Source: Aldrovandia affinis (Eukaryota > Chordata > Actinopteri > Notacanthiformes > Halosauridae). From it: 64,000 nucleotides of DNA. The translations under genes were made by a program, and so were the position numbers. A model generated the notes under the pieces. The model was given only the letters and a program-made list of their open reading frames with translations. It was not told the origin of the DNA and did no database searches. Each line of letters opens with the position of its first letter. The first letter of the stretch is position 1. Shown here in pieces: positions 34,173 through 49,100 of the stretch. The DNA is taken from assembly GCA_029706075.1 (NCBI GenBank), contig JAINUG010000055.1, positions 5,265,839 to 5,329,838 of the forward strand, written 5' to 3'.

Positions 34173-34199
34173 ACTGGAGGGAATAGTTGAATCACACAT

Positions 34200-34365
34200 A
34201 CATTCATATCATATATGCCATTCAGCAGACGCTTTTATCCAAAGCAACTTACAATTGTGAATGCATACATTTTAATATGTGGTCCCAATGGGAATCGAAC
34301 CCACAATCTAAGCGTTGTCAGCGCCATGCTCTACCTACTTAGCCACACAGAACCACTACACTACA
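34200..34365 (-). repeat. tRNA-derived SINE, family A
   Basis: Reading the minus strand: a tRNA-like head (GTGTGGCTAAGTAGGTAGAG, box B GGTTCGATTCC), then the tail complement of gcagacgcttttatccaaag. It stands next to the right end of the hAT element. Confidence 0.85.
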
Positions 34366-34369
34366 CTAC

Positions 34370-35520
34370 ATTCAATTATAGACGGATGTTTCATGAACCA
34401 TATAACGGGCTACAACGACCTGTCATTTACTTGTTTGAACCAATCAAAAATTGAACCAATTCTTTTTCTTTCATCACAGCAAAAAACAAAAACAAAAAAT
34501 CCCCAGATTGGTTCAAATCAGTGAGCGCCTGATATGTTGCTCCACCCATTTTTGGTTTCATGAAAACTCATTCTCTCATCAATAGTTTATATATGGCTCT
34601 GTAGTTGTTGCACTGGTTGCATGTATATGACCTTGGCTGAGGAAGCTGTCTCTCACCGCAGAGGACTTATAGTTTAGCGGCTGTATCAGACTACGTATTT
34701 GTTTATTTATGGTTTATTTCAGGGCTATTCAATTTCAGGCCTTGAGGGCCGCAGTGTCTGCATGTATTTGTTCCAACCACACACAGTGAATGAACAATCG
34801 TCCCATGTGTTGCACCATAGTGTGTATAGCTTGCATTGATTTTCAACACCCATCGTGAGATGGGCTTTTATGAAGACAAATAAGCAAAATATAAAGTTAA
34901 AACATGAATATAGACAGAGAAGAAAAATGTACATACACATATTTACACGATGGGAAATGAAACAATTATTTCGCAATAAAAACTGTATGATTACATGGTA
35001 CATTTTGACCAAATATGATTACATACAAATATTCAGGCATGATTGCTTATTTTATGTTATAATAACCAGGTACTGTATGATTCCTATTTTTCTTGCCAGT
35101 CATTATTCAAATCCTATCCAAATGTGCCTCAGTGGAGTAATCCTTACTTACATCCCAAATAAATCTACAAAGAATCCCTTTTTCCTCTGTCACTCACAAA
35201 TCTCTAAATGTGGGTCTCATTAACAGTAAGTACTAGGCTTCAACATTCCCCAGAGAAAGGGTTGGGACTTATTTGATAAAATTAGGCCGAAACAAAGGGT
35301 GAAAATAAGAGCACAATCTATTTCTATTTAAAATGAATATAACATGGTATATTTTTGGTGGTAATGAGGTTCCATAAAACCAAAAATGGGCAGAGCAACA
35401 TATGCTATCGGTCACTCACTAATTTGAACCAATCATTGTGTTTAGAAAAAAATAGTTTTCAATTGGTATATAAACACCAGTGATTGACTGCTTAAGTTAA
35501 GTACTCGTTAATAGCCCATC
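34370..35520. other. Intergenic, mostly unassigned
   Basis: Contains a ggccttgagggccgcagtgt-type repeat fragment near 34735-34770. No coding exon seen. Confidence 0.45.
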
Positions 35521-35529
35521 GGGCAATAT

Positions 35530-35775
35530 ACTTTTTTTTTTTTTTTTTTTTTTTTACATTTTAGACATTTAGCAGACGCTCTTTTCCAGAGCGACTTACA
35601 CAGTTTTACATTTCTTTACATACAATCAATCCATTTATACAGCTGGATATTTTACTGAAGCAATTCAGGTTAAGTACCTTGCTCAAGGGTACAAGAGCAG
35701 TGCCCCACCTGGGAATTGAACCTGAAACCTCTGAGTTACAAGCCCAGCACCCTAACCATTACACTACACTGCCAG
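35530..35775 (-). repeat. tRNA-derived SINE with V-SINE-like core
   Basis: A poly-T run at 35531-35555 precedes the tail complement (tttagcagacgctcttttcc), the CTTGAGCAAGGTACTTAACC-type core and a tRNA-like head (box B as gggaattgaacc). Same family as 645-862. Confidence 0.75.
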
Positions 35776-35944
35776 GCTGGCAATTCCTTGAATTGTGGTG
35801 ATTCTTTAGTTAGGATATATCAGCATATAACACTAACAAAGGCAGTATGCCAAAACGTTTGAATATTCATCCTCATCTGTACTTCAAAAATGGTTTGGTG
35901 TGGATCATTTATTAATGTTTATCAATGATTGATCATACCATGTA

Positions 35945-36012
35945 TTAATGCACATCTTGTAAGTCGCTCTGGATAACAGCATCTGCTGAATGCTTAAAAT
36001 GTAAATGTAATG
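35945..36012 (+). repeat. L2 LINE tail
   Basis: Reads tgtaagtcgctctggataac, then agcatctgctgaatgc, ending in aaatgtaaatgtaatg, the L2 tail with its short terminal repeats. Confidence 0.65.
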
Positions 36013-36715
36013 TATTTATATAAAGGGCTTGGGGTCACTTCCAGTTCAGTCCAGCCATTGAATTGAAATTCAATTCAGATATTGGAATATGCCCAAGATG
36101 TTCTATTTTTTCTGCTTTTTCAATTAATTCATTGAATTTCAACTCATTTACTTGGCTATGTAAATAATTAGTTTGAAAAAAACAAGACGATGCGAAGAAA
36201 TCAAATATTTTATGAACCCCCTACATCAGGGGTGGGCAATGAGAGCCGTATCCGTTACTTGATTTTGTAAGGGAAAAATTTAATTAGGCCTTGGGACAGG
36301 CCGCTTTCAGCTTTACTAAATAAGTAGTTTCTGCTTCCACGAGCAGGTCAAACATTTTGTCCTCATATCGCGTACCATCCTGTCAGGAAGAGATAAGTGT
36401 GTATTGCTGGAAGTGGGAGAGAAACAACTCGTGAAAGTATGAGAAACAAGGCATGTTTGGGTTGGGGAGCAGGAAGCGTCAAGGTCAGTTCCTTGGGAAT
36501 GAGTCTCATTATTGCACTGTATAAATCATAATAACACGGATGGAAAGTTATTACTGGGTCATGGGTGAGAGTTGCCCCATCCTAATGTATGCAAGAAATG
36601 TGTATGTTGGGAGGGTAAAACGTGTGTCTGGACCCATCAATAAAGGAGGGGTTTCAACCATGACCAATGGGTGAAACTCCAAGGGGCGATGGTCACCTCG
36701 AATGTAAAAGATATA

Positions 36716-37249
36716 CAGTACCAGTCAAAAGTTTGAGTACACCTGCTCGAAACCAGGCTTATCTCATAATTGACAATGTTTTACACCATATTTCTGTAAA
36801 TACTTACAGAATTACAAAAAAACACATGTAACAATAAACAAAAGGAACATCAAAGCAATGTTCAAGAAAATTGAATTGAAAATAGAATCTTGGATTCTTC
36901 AAAATAGCCACCCTTTGCCATGATAACAGCCTTAGAAACACGGGCCATTCGGTTAATAGATTTCAGCAGGAGATCACCCGACATGTCTTCCCAGCTCTCC
37001 TGCAGCAATTCCCAGAGACACTTGAAGGTTGCTTTGCTTTGTCTCTTCTGTCCAGTTTGTCCCATACAAGTTGTATGGGATTGAGGTCTGGACACTGGGC
37101 AGGCCAGGTCATTAGTTTGAGCTGTCCTTCACCAGATAGTTCTTGCACAATTTCAAGGAGTTTTTTGGGTCGGTATCTTGCTGAAGAACGGAGTGCCCTA
37201 TTAGCCATAATCCGGATGGAAGGTGTACTCAAACTTTTGACTGGTACTG
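36716..37249 (-). mobile_element. Tc1-like element, deletion derivative, second copy
   Basis: The ends cagtaccagtcaaaagtttg and its complement are bounded by TA. The minus strand carries the same C-terminal transposase part as 9766-10318 (CPDLNPIQLVWDKLDR), with the same internal deletion point but different terminal bases. Confidence 0.85.
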
Positions 37250-37506
37250 TATACTGTTGTATTTCCTTTATCTCGTGGGAGATACTCTGACATTCTTCAC
37301 GTGAGTGTTAGACTGCTCCACTGTTTCGAAACAGTAATAAAACATTTGAACATTGAGAACAGTCTCACTTCCTTTGAATAGTCGAATTTCCACAATTTAA
37401 TGCCGAATTATTTAACACAGCCACGTGATCTGACATTTTATCCACATTTGTTGAAGAGCTCACAAATGAGCTGAAGACAGTTCGCGTGTCCCCGTTTGAA
37501 ACGTCT

Positions 37507-37745
37507 TCTATAATACATATGCCATTTAGCAGACACTTTTATCCAAAGCAACTTACAGTAGTGAACGCAGGTTTCCCCCAGTATATGTAGTCCCAGTGGA
37601 AATTGAACACACAACCTAAGCATTGCAATGCAATGCTCTACCTACAGATATTTTAAATATTTTTTTGCAGTATATGTGGTCCCAGTGGGAATTGAACCCA
37701 CAACCTAAGCAATGCAATGCTCTACCTACTAAGCCACACAGACCA
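37507..37745 (-). repeat. SINE family A with duplicated head
   Basis: One tail complement (gcagacacttttatccaaag) is followed by two tRNA-like heads (about 37590-37648 and 37675-37745), separated by a gcagtatatgtggtccca-type repeat of the junction. Confidence 0.75.
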
Positions 37746-37754
37746 CATCTTGTG

Positions 37755-38035
37755 GTCTAATCAAGTGGTTTTCAACCCCAGTCCTGGCGTGTTCTGGTTT
37801 TTAATAACCAATTTCCTATAGTTAAGCTGTTGTTTTTAATTAGACACCTTTAATGTCTAAAGAGGGATGGCTTCATTTTACCCTCTTAATGCCACATTAT
37901 GACCGATACAGATACTCATTAATTTAAGGACTTTAAACAAATTTAATCAGGCAGATCAGTTCTTAGACAAGTAACGCTTCGATTTTTTGCAATGTGCCGT
38001 GGATTCTTTTTGAAAGCAGTTACATTATTATAATT
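37755..38035. repeat. Interspersed repeat, uninterrupted copy
   Basis: Matches by eye 47712-47849 plus 49295-49410, where a Tc1 element has split it. The junction gccacattatgacc here is the empty site. Confidence 0.65.
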
Positions 38036-38039
38036 TTTT

Positions 38040-38310
38040 ATACATTTCCCGTTTTTCTCCCAATTTGGTTGCCAATTATACCCTTTATTTATCTCAATTC
38101 ACCCTCACCCACGAGACCGCCGCCCGTCCTCGAGACACTATTTTCCGGGCCGATTTTATCCGCCTCTTCCGAGACAGAATTCTACCAGACGCCTTTTCCT
38201 GCTCGACACTCGTGCCGGCTCACCCTCCCCCCTCCCCCGGAGGCGGACAGCCAAATGCCGCCTCCGATCGGGGCTGATGACCAGGGCCGGTCTGGGCAGT
38301 TACATTTTCA
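38040..38310 (-). repeat. SINE family C copy
   Basis: Its tail tctcccaatttggttgccaa and GC-rich body (gtgccggctcaccctccccc, ggcggacagccaa) match 568-1060. Confidence 0.55.
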
Positions 38311-38750
38311 TGATGCAGCCAACCAGGTGCATTAACAATTACATAGTCGGATTTATTTTCGCAAACCATGTTTCCAGTCCTCATATAGAAACTGATAAAC
38401 TGCAGAACGCGTGGTCAAAATCCACCTGCGGACAGAGTATTTCATACAATTGTACAGTTCATTACAGCCGATAAAAATCACATGCCAATGGGTTCTGAGA
38501 ACCGAGTACTACAACCTATAGTCCAAACCCAGATTTCCCCAAACAGTTGCATCAGTAATTGTGGCTTCGCCCAACAATTCCAATGGTTACCAATTATGTA
38601 CACCTGAATAAACTTAGCATGACAGCTCATGATCTCTCCACGCCTTAAGCTCAAAATCAAATAGGAGTTAACAGAGAGCAGTAAATCAAAATACTTAAAT
38701 CAAAGCAAACCAGAAGACAGAAACAGGGTTCACAGATCTGAAAAGAAATC

Positions 38751-38756
38751 TTTAAT
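38751..38756 (-). terminator. rps23 poly(A) signal candidate
   Basis: ATTAAA on the minus strand, 21 nt past the stop codon; a common variant signal. Confidence 0.6.
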
Positions 38757-38776
38757 GACTTTCAGGTCTACAGAGT

Positions 38777-40714
<1,938 letters not shown>

Positions 40715-40735
40715 GTTTATCGTCTCAGAGCCCTA

Positions 40736-40748
40736 GCAGGAAAGAAAG
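40736..40748 (-). promoter_or_regulatory. rps23: rps23 5'TOP-type transcription start
   Basis: A C followed by an uninterrupted pyrimidine run (CTTTCTTTCC) about 34 nt before the ATG, as in vertebrate ribosomal-protein genes, where it confers mTOR-dependent translation. Confidence 0.65.
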
Positions 40749-40759
40749 ATTTTCCCAGA

Positions 40760-43095
40760 AGTCCCCGCGTGAATGTATTATCTAAGGACCCAAAGAAGGA
40801 GTCCTGGAAGTGCCAGTTCTTTGCATGTTTTGTTGTTAATAGATCGTGGCTTATTTAATCAATGATACGATTCTACGTAAATTAAATAGCTATAGTGTCG
40901 CCAAACTCTTCATTTTATTTTATTTGCCACACCCAACAGTTTCCAGTATAGCACGCCATTTCGTGTGCCTGAATAGAAAAGAGCGTAAGAAGGGACAATA
41001 GAACGTGTCCGCCCCTTCGAACATTTATAGGTTTTAAATGTGTCAGTGCCTATTCTCTCAAGAGTAATATTGCTGTTCCATCGATAGCTGAATAAATACA
41101 CTTTGGGCTACAAGTATGTCCGGTAGCATAAGAGAAAACAGTAGGGCGCCAACTAGCAATTGAACTGTCTGGCAGCACTAGCTACACAAATTGTTGTATA
41201 ACAACCAATTGATGGAAGTCAGTATATATTTTAATTACAATAATTATTATACGATTTGTCCTACAATCCAACAAGCACGCATTTAACGAATAGGCCCACG
41301 AAAGTAACTAGCCTGACACAGGCTTTACATCTCCGACAAACCCAACTGGCATTAACTAAGCTTGCCAATTTGCTGCATGAACACAGCACCACATTGGAAT
41401 GCATTTTGAATTAAATGTAGCTAGCTACCCAATGAAGCCAGCTAGATCAGCTAATGTAAACTCGTTACAGTTGCTGACTGGCCACGTGATCAATCGGATA
41501 ATTAAATATAACCTAAACGGTTATTTAGTAATAGCGCATGTTTCCTTTGTGACTAGTTTTATTCAATTTGGTATGCTTGTGTGGAGCTACATTGTTAACC
41601 TGCGATGCAGTTTGTCAACGTTAACAGATAATTAAACGAAAGGAAGGTTTCAATCTATTTTTTTCAGAAACGTTCTAGATATGTAGTTACGCAGTATGTA
41701 GTATAGCAACGCCGGTTCTTGTTCAATACACATTTTACTGCTATAGGTTGGGGTGTACGTACAGTATTTAAGATTACCATAATCTTTTGAGTAGTGCCAT
41801 ACCGGTGATAAATGATTTGCAGATTGGAGGCATTGATGCATAACTCCTGCAAGTACATCTACGAATGAACAACCCCGAAGTGTTTCCATTTCGGTAATGT
41901 CCACGTTACTGTCGCCCTTCATCCGGCAAAGATTACTCTTATCTCCTCTAATTCGGCTGTGAACTATGGCGTGCCAAAGGCGCGCCACACTTTACAGACG
42001 GGACAAAATGTAACGGTACGTATTAGTCTAGCCCACGTACACACAAACCATACATACATACAAAGCATAAATATAAAGCCTATATTTTTGCCAACATATT
42101 TTATCCCATCCTTTTCACGTTTGTTTCAGGAATCAATTCTGAAAATGAAATTGAGATTTAAAAGAATATGATATGATAAGTGGTACATAATTACATACAA
42201 TAATTGAATAGTTTAGCTGAGCTTCAATAATATATTTATTAAATAATTTTGAAATAAATCGCTACGTAGCTGTTAGAAGAATGTCATGGTTGCCATAATG
42301 GCGTGCTATATCATTTCAGGTTACTATGCTCATTTGAACAGCACAAACCTTTGTGACAAGTCACAAAAATCTGATTGGCAGTTTCCCATTCGTGTAATTC
42401 ATAAAATAGTCCAATCTGTTTTATTTTACTGCATGCAACAATACGGCGTTCTTCAACTGTAGAAGGGAGTGTGGGAGGAGTGGTCCTTTAGCCAGTATGG
42501 CATAAATTTAAGGAAGACACCAATTGGGTCCATATAAAAGCCTGAAGGGGGGAAACTAGGATGTAATTCCTTTGCTATGTCTGTTTCGTCACACGTACAT
42601 TCTACTTCATTAGACAATCTTGTTCAGCTGCAGGGCATTTCTGCAGATAACACACATCTCTCTTGTGAATTAATTTCAATTATTGAGGCAGCTCAGTGTA
42701 AATCTAGGTCACGTTATGGGGGGGCGGTGTTCTCTGTCTTAAAATGGAAAGTGCTTGAGTGTGCAAGATCTTGAGTGTTCTGGTCATCCACTGATTTGTT
42801 TAGATATGGGTAATGTTTTTGGGTTTTTTTGTTTAAAAAAGGTTTGGGGACGGAGGTAATATGGAGTAAGCTAGGGTACATTTCTAGGCTGCCAATTGCT
42901 CGGTGTGTGCGTGTCTGTATGAGCGAGAGAAAGGAGGGGCGGGGGGAGTGGGTGTGCCTGTGACACATGATTATCTTCCCCCTCTCTGTCCATTGGCTGC
43001 TGTATCTGTCAATCAGTGAGCTCAGATTTCGGCTGTGTTATCAAAGCAGATTATGAAGCAGTCTTCATCTGTGGCAACCTCATCTGGTCGTCTCC
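40760..43095. promoter_or_regulatory. Divergent intergenic region between rps23 and the ATP6AP1-like gene
   Basis: No coding exon seen. A TATA-like box (catataaaag, 42532-42541) lies about 560 nt before the ATP6AP1-like start codon, with ccaat at about 42521. Some 5'UTR of the plus-strand gene probably lies between about 42560 and 43095. Confidence 0.45.
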
Positions 43096-43196
43096 ATGGC
43101 AAAACACAAGCTGTTTTTGTTTTTTACATCGTTGTGTTTTCTTTTTCTCCACCTTTCATTGTCCTATGATCAAGTGCCTGCTATTGTAGAGAACAG
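43096..43196 (+). CDS. atp6ap1l: ATP6AP1-like exon 1: signal peptide
   Basis: Encodes [20 protein letters not shown] and the start of the mature chain, donor AACAG|GTAAGT. This is the only in-frame ATG before the hydrophobic stretch. Confidence 0.82.
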
Positions 43197-46100
43197 GTAA
43201 GTGGAGCAAATTGAACTATGTGTGAGAGCCAGAGAGTGATGCTGTGGGGGATGATGTGCAATGTGGGTCTTTCACTGCGTGCTAGAGACCTCAGTAAACA
43301 AACCAGGAAAAAGAAAGTACATTTGAAAAATGGAATTTCGGAATCTCAGAAAGCCCATGCTTGTCTACGTTGATCAGCCTGTATCGCTGGAGGGCTTTCT
43401 ATTCATCTGATGCTGTTGTCTTCCTTGTAGTTGTACTGAAACTCTGGGATGATTTTGAACGAGGCTCTGTGAATGAAACACTAGAGAAAATCCATTGGTG
43501 TCGGTCTGTAGGAATCAGTTTACACTGCAAATCCATATATGTGCTCCAGAAATAGGAAGGGAGGAAAGTCAGCATTGTGCTGAGCAAGAGTCATGTTCTG
43601 TGGTTTTCCCAGGTCATTCTTACATGTAATGTACTATAGGAATTCAAACCCATGAGATTTCAGGCACAGCGTTGTTTTTCATTGATTTCTGGATGCCGAG
43701 GTAATTGTATGGCAATGGCAATAAACAGGTAGAACAGAAGTAATTAAAATTTTTAGAGCTGCTTGGAGATGATTATTAATGCTTTGTTTAATACTTATGG
43801 GTAACATTCAATGGTTAAACAATAACTTAGGCCTGTCTTGAGGGGTTATGCTTATTTTCATTTTCATGATGTTTCTGAGGGTTTTGATATTAACTATATT
43901 AATGTTCTTAGTTTAATAATTACATGCACGATTTATCATGGAAATGTGAATATGTCGTTGTATATTTGAACCCAGTGACAAAGGGACATGTAGGCTATGC
44001 TATTTAGGTCCTCACCTTTAATGTAACCATGCAAACCTAAACTTCATGAAATAAAACAATTTACTTTGCTCTATCAAAGCATCATTTTCAAAATGTAGAT
44101 GAACCCAGGAGTGTGTATTTTGTATGAGTATTTTCTATTAATAATATAATATTCAGTAAGTAAAAATTAATATTCAATATAATTTGGTATCCTGATCAAC
44201 CGTATGTGGAAATTCACTGCCAAAATCACAAATATCAATTAGCATTTTTTAATTTTTAGATTATACTTTTTTTTTAGATTATACCACTGAACATAATTTT
44301 ATCCATTCGGCATACATGTTCAGCTTTAGTTGGCATTCGTAGATTTTCTTGAAATGACAAATTCATTAAGTGAACACATACATTAGCTGTTGAAAGTGGC
44401 ATTTTTACAATGCATTATCAGAAAAATACTGGTATATGAGATAATATCACCTTGATTTCTACTTATGTAAAATGTATGTTCTGATGCTGATAAAGTTTGA
44501 AAATCGCTCATGATAATGGAATGCAGTTTGACCACAGGAACACTAGAGACAGGTGAACTTGGCCTTGAACTATTGTTTCCTTTGTCTGGAACATGGTCAC
44601 ATTTGCTCCTGCCACAGTCCTCTCATTTCTGGATAACCTATTTATAGTGGAGTCCTCAGTTTCACCAGGACTGAAAAATGGACATTCCCATAAATTCAGC
44701 TTAATTGGACCGTAACTGTAGTCATAACATTTTCTATACACATAGCGCAATAAGGAAATTAGGTTATCCCTCTGCTGGCTGTTAATTCAGCATTGCAATA
44801 TGAATATGAATTAAATTGATTTAATTTTTGAATTCTGGATCATATAACACGATACATTGAAGAATGGCCATTCCTAAAAATCAATTACAGTAGGACATGC
44901 ATCCTTTGTCACCAAAAAAAAAAAAATTTGTGAAATGTATTTGCAGTTCTGGTAATAGTTTTCCAGTTACGTTATGCTTATTAATCCAGTATACAAAGCA
45001 TATTGAACTCTGGTGGTACAGCCATTCAATTTGCTTGGAGAATTCAATGAAGGAAATCTTTGTTTTAAAAAAATGGGTTAAGAATTCAGGGGCAAAAAAC
45101 AAGATGGCAGATTGCCATTACTCAGATTACCAGTAGGTGGTGCCTTCAAGCCAAAAATAATGAAATCCCCCAAAATATGCATCCTTCAGTTTTGACATTT
45201 TGCACCTCGCCACCACGTTGTAGGAGTAGTTGATTGATGCTGATTGATGATGTATGATATTAAAGTGACCTTTACACATTTAAGCACATATGTATAACAG
45301 AGGTATAACTGCGATAGAAAATGAGTTCCTGTTTCAAGTTTAACCGGTTGGTATCTCCTGTCTTATGATATTCGTTCTGCAGCTTGGGTGAGTGACTCAG
45401 ACATAAGAGAGAGAAAAAAATGGTGGGACACATCTTGTTTCATGTTTGATTATGTAAGAGTGATCCATGTGAGAGTGATGTGGAATGCGTATGAGTGTGT
45501 TCATGCAATATAAATGTGCATTTATCATGCTCTTGTATAAAATATCCCTCCCATATAATGTCTGTGCAATGTTTCGCTCAATGAATTCTGATTTTTGAAC
45601 TACAGAACACTACCATAATAAACCTGGAAAAAAAAAAATCATAATATGTTCTACTATACTAGGCATGTGGTCAAATTGACAACAGAGTCACTTATTGCAA
45701 AACAATGAAAATAATTAAACCACAATGACCACAACAATGTTATTTTAACAGCGAAATGTAAATACGCATACGTATTCTTGGTGATTAGTGTGTTTATCTG
45801 TGTTTGTATTCCCAATGAATAATAAAAAAATAAACGGGCAGTTTAAAGTACCTCACATGACAGGTTGGGTGTATGGTTTCAGGTCATTTTGGCAAATTAC
45901 ATTATTTTATGTTTTAGGAATAGTATCCCTGAATCTCTTGCTCATTAAAAATACAAGTATTTTTGTATGTTTGCACCCAGAATTTCATTGCAGGCATGGT
46001 AATCTTTATTTAATCTCAAAAAGTAGGTTTAGGAAACTGAAGTTTGGTTGGAACATAACATCACAAAATTTGTTTTCACACCATTTTAATGTGGTTGGGT

Positions 46101-49100
46101 TTTTAGTGTTTTTACATTTGGTAAGGACTGCCCATTGTTAGGACTGCCCATTGCTGAATTTCGTCTTCCTTTCAAAATTAAAAATGATTGGTTTCTAGCA
46201 TCATGACAGACATTGTAGAAAGGTTCACAGGTATCATAAAACACATTGTTAGAGTGCAGTGGAATTTTGGTCAATCACATCTTAAAATGCAACAATATCA
46301 GATATGATCATGATCTGTCATGTTTTGATAGAAATTGTACCTGTATCTGCAGTGACAACCCCCCCCCCCCACCCCCCCATTATATTACAAAACAGTAATC
46401 AGTAACAACCATGCATATTTCTTGGTCCCTTATTGTTTTGTTATTGAGGCTCTACAATATTGTCAAAGCTAATATTCTGATAAATCTATTTTCCTGTCAT
46501 GTTCTATGCGATTATGTTGTATTTTGCTTGAATAAATGTAGGTGCATAGTAACATTATGCGACGTATCAAATTTCCTTTAGAGGAAGAGAGTTGTAAACT
46601 TTTTTTTCCTGCACAGCGCTTGAACCATTGTTTAAAAAAAACTGTGGTGGGCGCACGCTTCCATTTGCTAGGAATGCTGGGACTGTCCTTAGAGAAGTTT
46701 GTATTAGTATTAATAGTAACGGGAGACATAAAGCCTCAAGGGCATTGGCGCCTGCACAGAGCGGGGGAGTGGACGGGACACAAATTGGTCAGTATGGACT
46801 TTTAATCTAGTTTTTTTTTGCTCCACCAAATCAGATTTGATTTGGTTGAGCACTGGGGTGCTGACCCGAAGAACAACTTTGTATCTGCTTCCGTGCCGCC
46901 AAATACTTGACACGCGCGGGCGCGAGGTGACACAGTGATGGTCAGCGGATTGCTTTGATTACATAATGGCACTGCGTTGCACGAAGGGGCCCCCACATCC
47001 ACGTTCAGATGTAGCCAATGGCAGCACAACAGCGTCGAGCTAATCTCTGTAAACTGGCATAAATACGGAGGGAAGGGATTGGTTTTTTCTCCAAAGCTAC
47101 CCGATCAGTTCAGCCGTACGCAAGCGCTCTGTTTTGCTTGAGTTTTTTTTTTTTCCTGATCTGCGATGTGGCTAACATAACAAAATTAAGGTTGATTCTT
47201 GTACTCATATAAATGATTAGTCAGTGTTTCGCTGCATTTTTATTACGTAACAAAAGCATCTGCTTCCAAACATCGGCAGAGAGCTGGGACACAGTCGTCT
47301 ATTTTTATATTTTGAACTCCCAAATGTATTGTTACATCACTTCAGCATTTAAGCACGCCTTCACAGATGGGATTTCAATTATAGTAATTATCAGAAGTTC
47401 CATAGAAAAAAAATCAGATATTGAGTTTCATCCACAAGTGTTGTCACAACCTCATTACTGAGGTATTCCGTGTCTGCATCAGTGGTCCTTACCACACATT
47501 CAAACACTATAAATAGTTTGTGTAAAACTTACTTTGTAACTCTGTAAGTATATCCTGTATACTATAATCGTCCTCGGACTGATATCAGAGGAAAAAATGC
47601 TTATTGCCATGAGGAAAGAACTATGTTACCATAAGCATAGACACAGAATCATTTGGTGTCTATACCTGTTCATCTAGATATGGGCCCAATTATTCCTTGA
47701 AATACTTTAACTCAGTGGTTTCCAAATTGTATGGTGGTTTTATTCCAACCACAATTGCAATACATGACATTTAGCAGGGTGTTCATTATTTTTAATGAGA
47801 AACTTTTAATGTCTGGTGAGGGATGATTTACCCTCTTAATGCCACATTACACTACCGGTCAAAATGTTTAGAACACCCCCATTTTTCCAGTTTTTACTGA
47901 AATTTAAGCAGTTCAAGTCCAGTGAATAACCTGAAATGGTACAAAGGTAAGCGGTAAACTGCCAAAGGTAAAAAAAAAAAAAAAAGGTTTATAAAAATAA
48001 TGTTATAAAAAAGGCCCTTTTCAGGGAACAAGTAATGGGTTAACAACTTACAGCTGTTCTGCAGCAATGGAAATAAATTAAGCCTTGAAAGTTGATGCAA
48101 ACAATTCCTACAGGTGTCAACTTTTGTTGATTACTTACAAACTTAAAAGCAGTGTTGGAGCAGACTGTGTTACTACACCCTCTGAAGCATTATTTGGACA
48201 ATATTGCACTGCAGGAAGTAGTATATTGCTATCATAATGGTGAGAAAAAGGCAATTAACAAAGGAAGACAGACAGACCATTATAAACCTTAAAAGTGTAG
48301 GTCTTTCCTTTAGAGAAATTGCAAAGAAGGCCAAGGTGTCAGTGAGTACAGTTTCCTACACCATCAAAAGGCACTTGGAAACTGGAGGAAACTCTTGACA
48401 GGAAGAGGTCTGGCAGACCCAAAGCCACAACAAAATCAGAAGACAAGTTTCTGAGAGTCAACAGCTTGCGTGATAGACGGCTCACAGGACAACAGCTTCA
48501 AGCACAGCTTAACTAACACTGGTCGAAGTAAGGAAGTCTCAGTTTCAACTGTGAAGAGAATACTTCGAGCTGCAGGTTTGACAGGTCGAGTGGCAGTAAG
48601 AAAGCCATTGCTAAGATGGCAAAATAAGAAAAAGAGGCCTGCCTGGGCCATGAAGCACCGCCAGTGGACTACTGAAGACTGGAAGAAGGTCTTATGGACC
48701 GATTAATCAAAATTTGAAATCTTCGGTTCATCACGCAGGGTTTTTGTATGCTGGTGGGTAGGCGAAAGGATGGTTCCTCAGTGTGTGACACCAACTGTCA
48801 AACATGGAGGAGGAAGCGTGATGGTCTGGGGCTCTTTTGCTGGATCCAGAGTCGGCGACTTGCACAGAGTGATTGGCACCCTGAACCAAAAGGGCTACCA
48901 CAGCATTTTGCAGCACCATGCAATACCTTCTGGTCTATGCCTAGTTGGTCAGGGGTTAATCCTACAGCAAGATAATGACCCAAAACATACCTCCAGGCTA
49001 TGTCAGAACTACCTTAGAAGAAAAGAACAAGACGGGAGGCTTCAAATCATGGAATGGCCAGCACAGCCTCCAGTCTCTGTGTTCGGCTGTTATATCTGCA

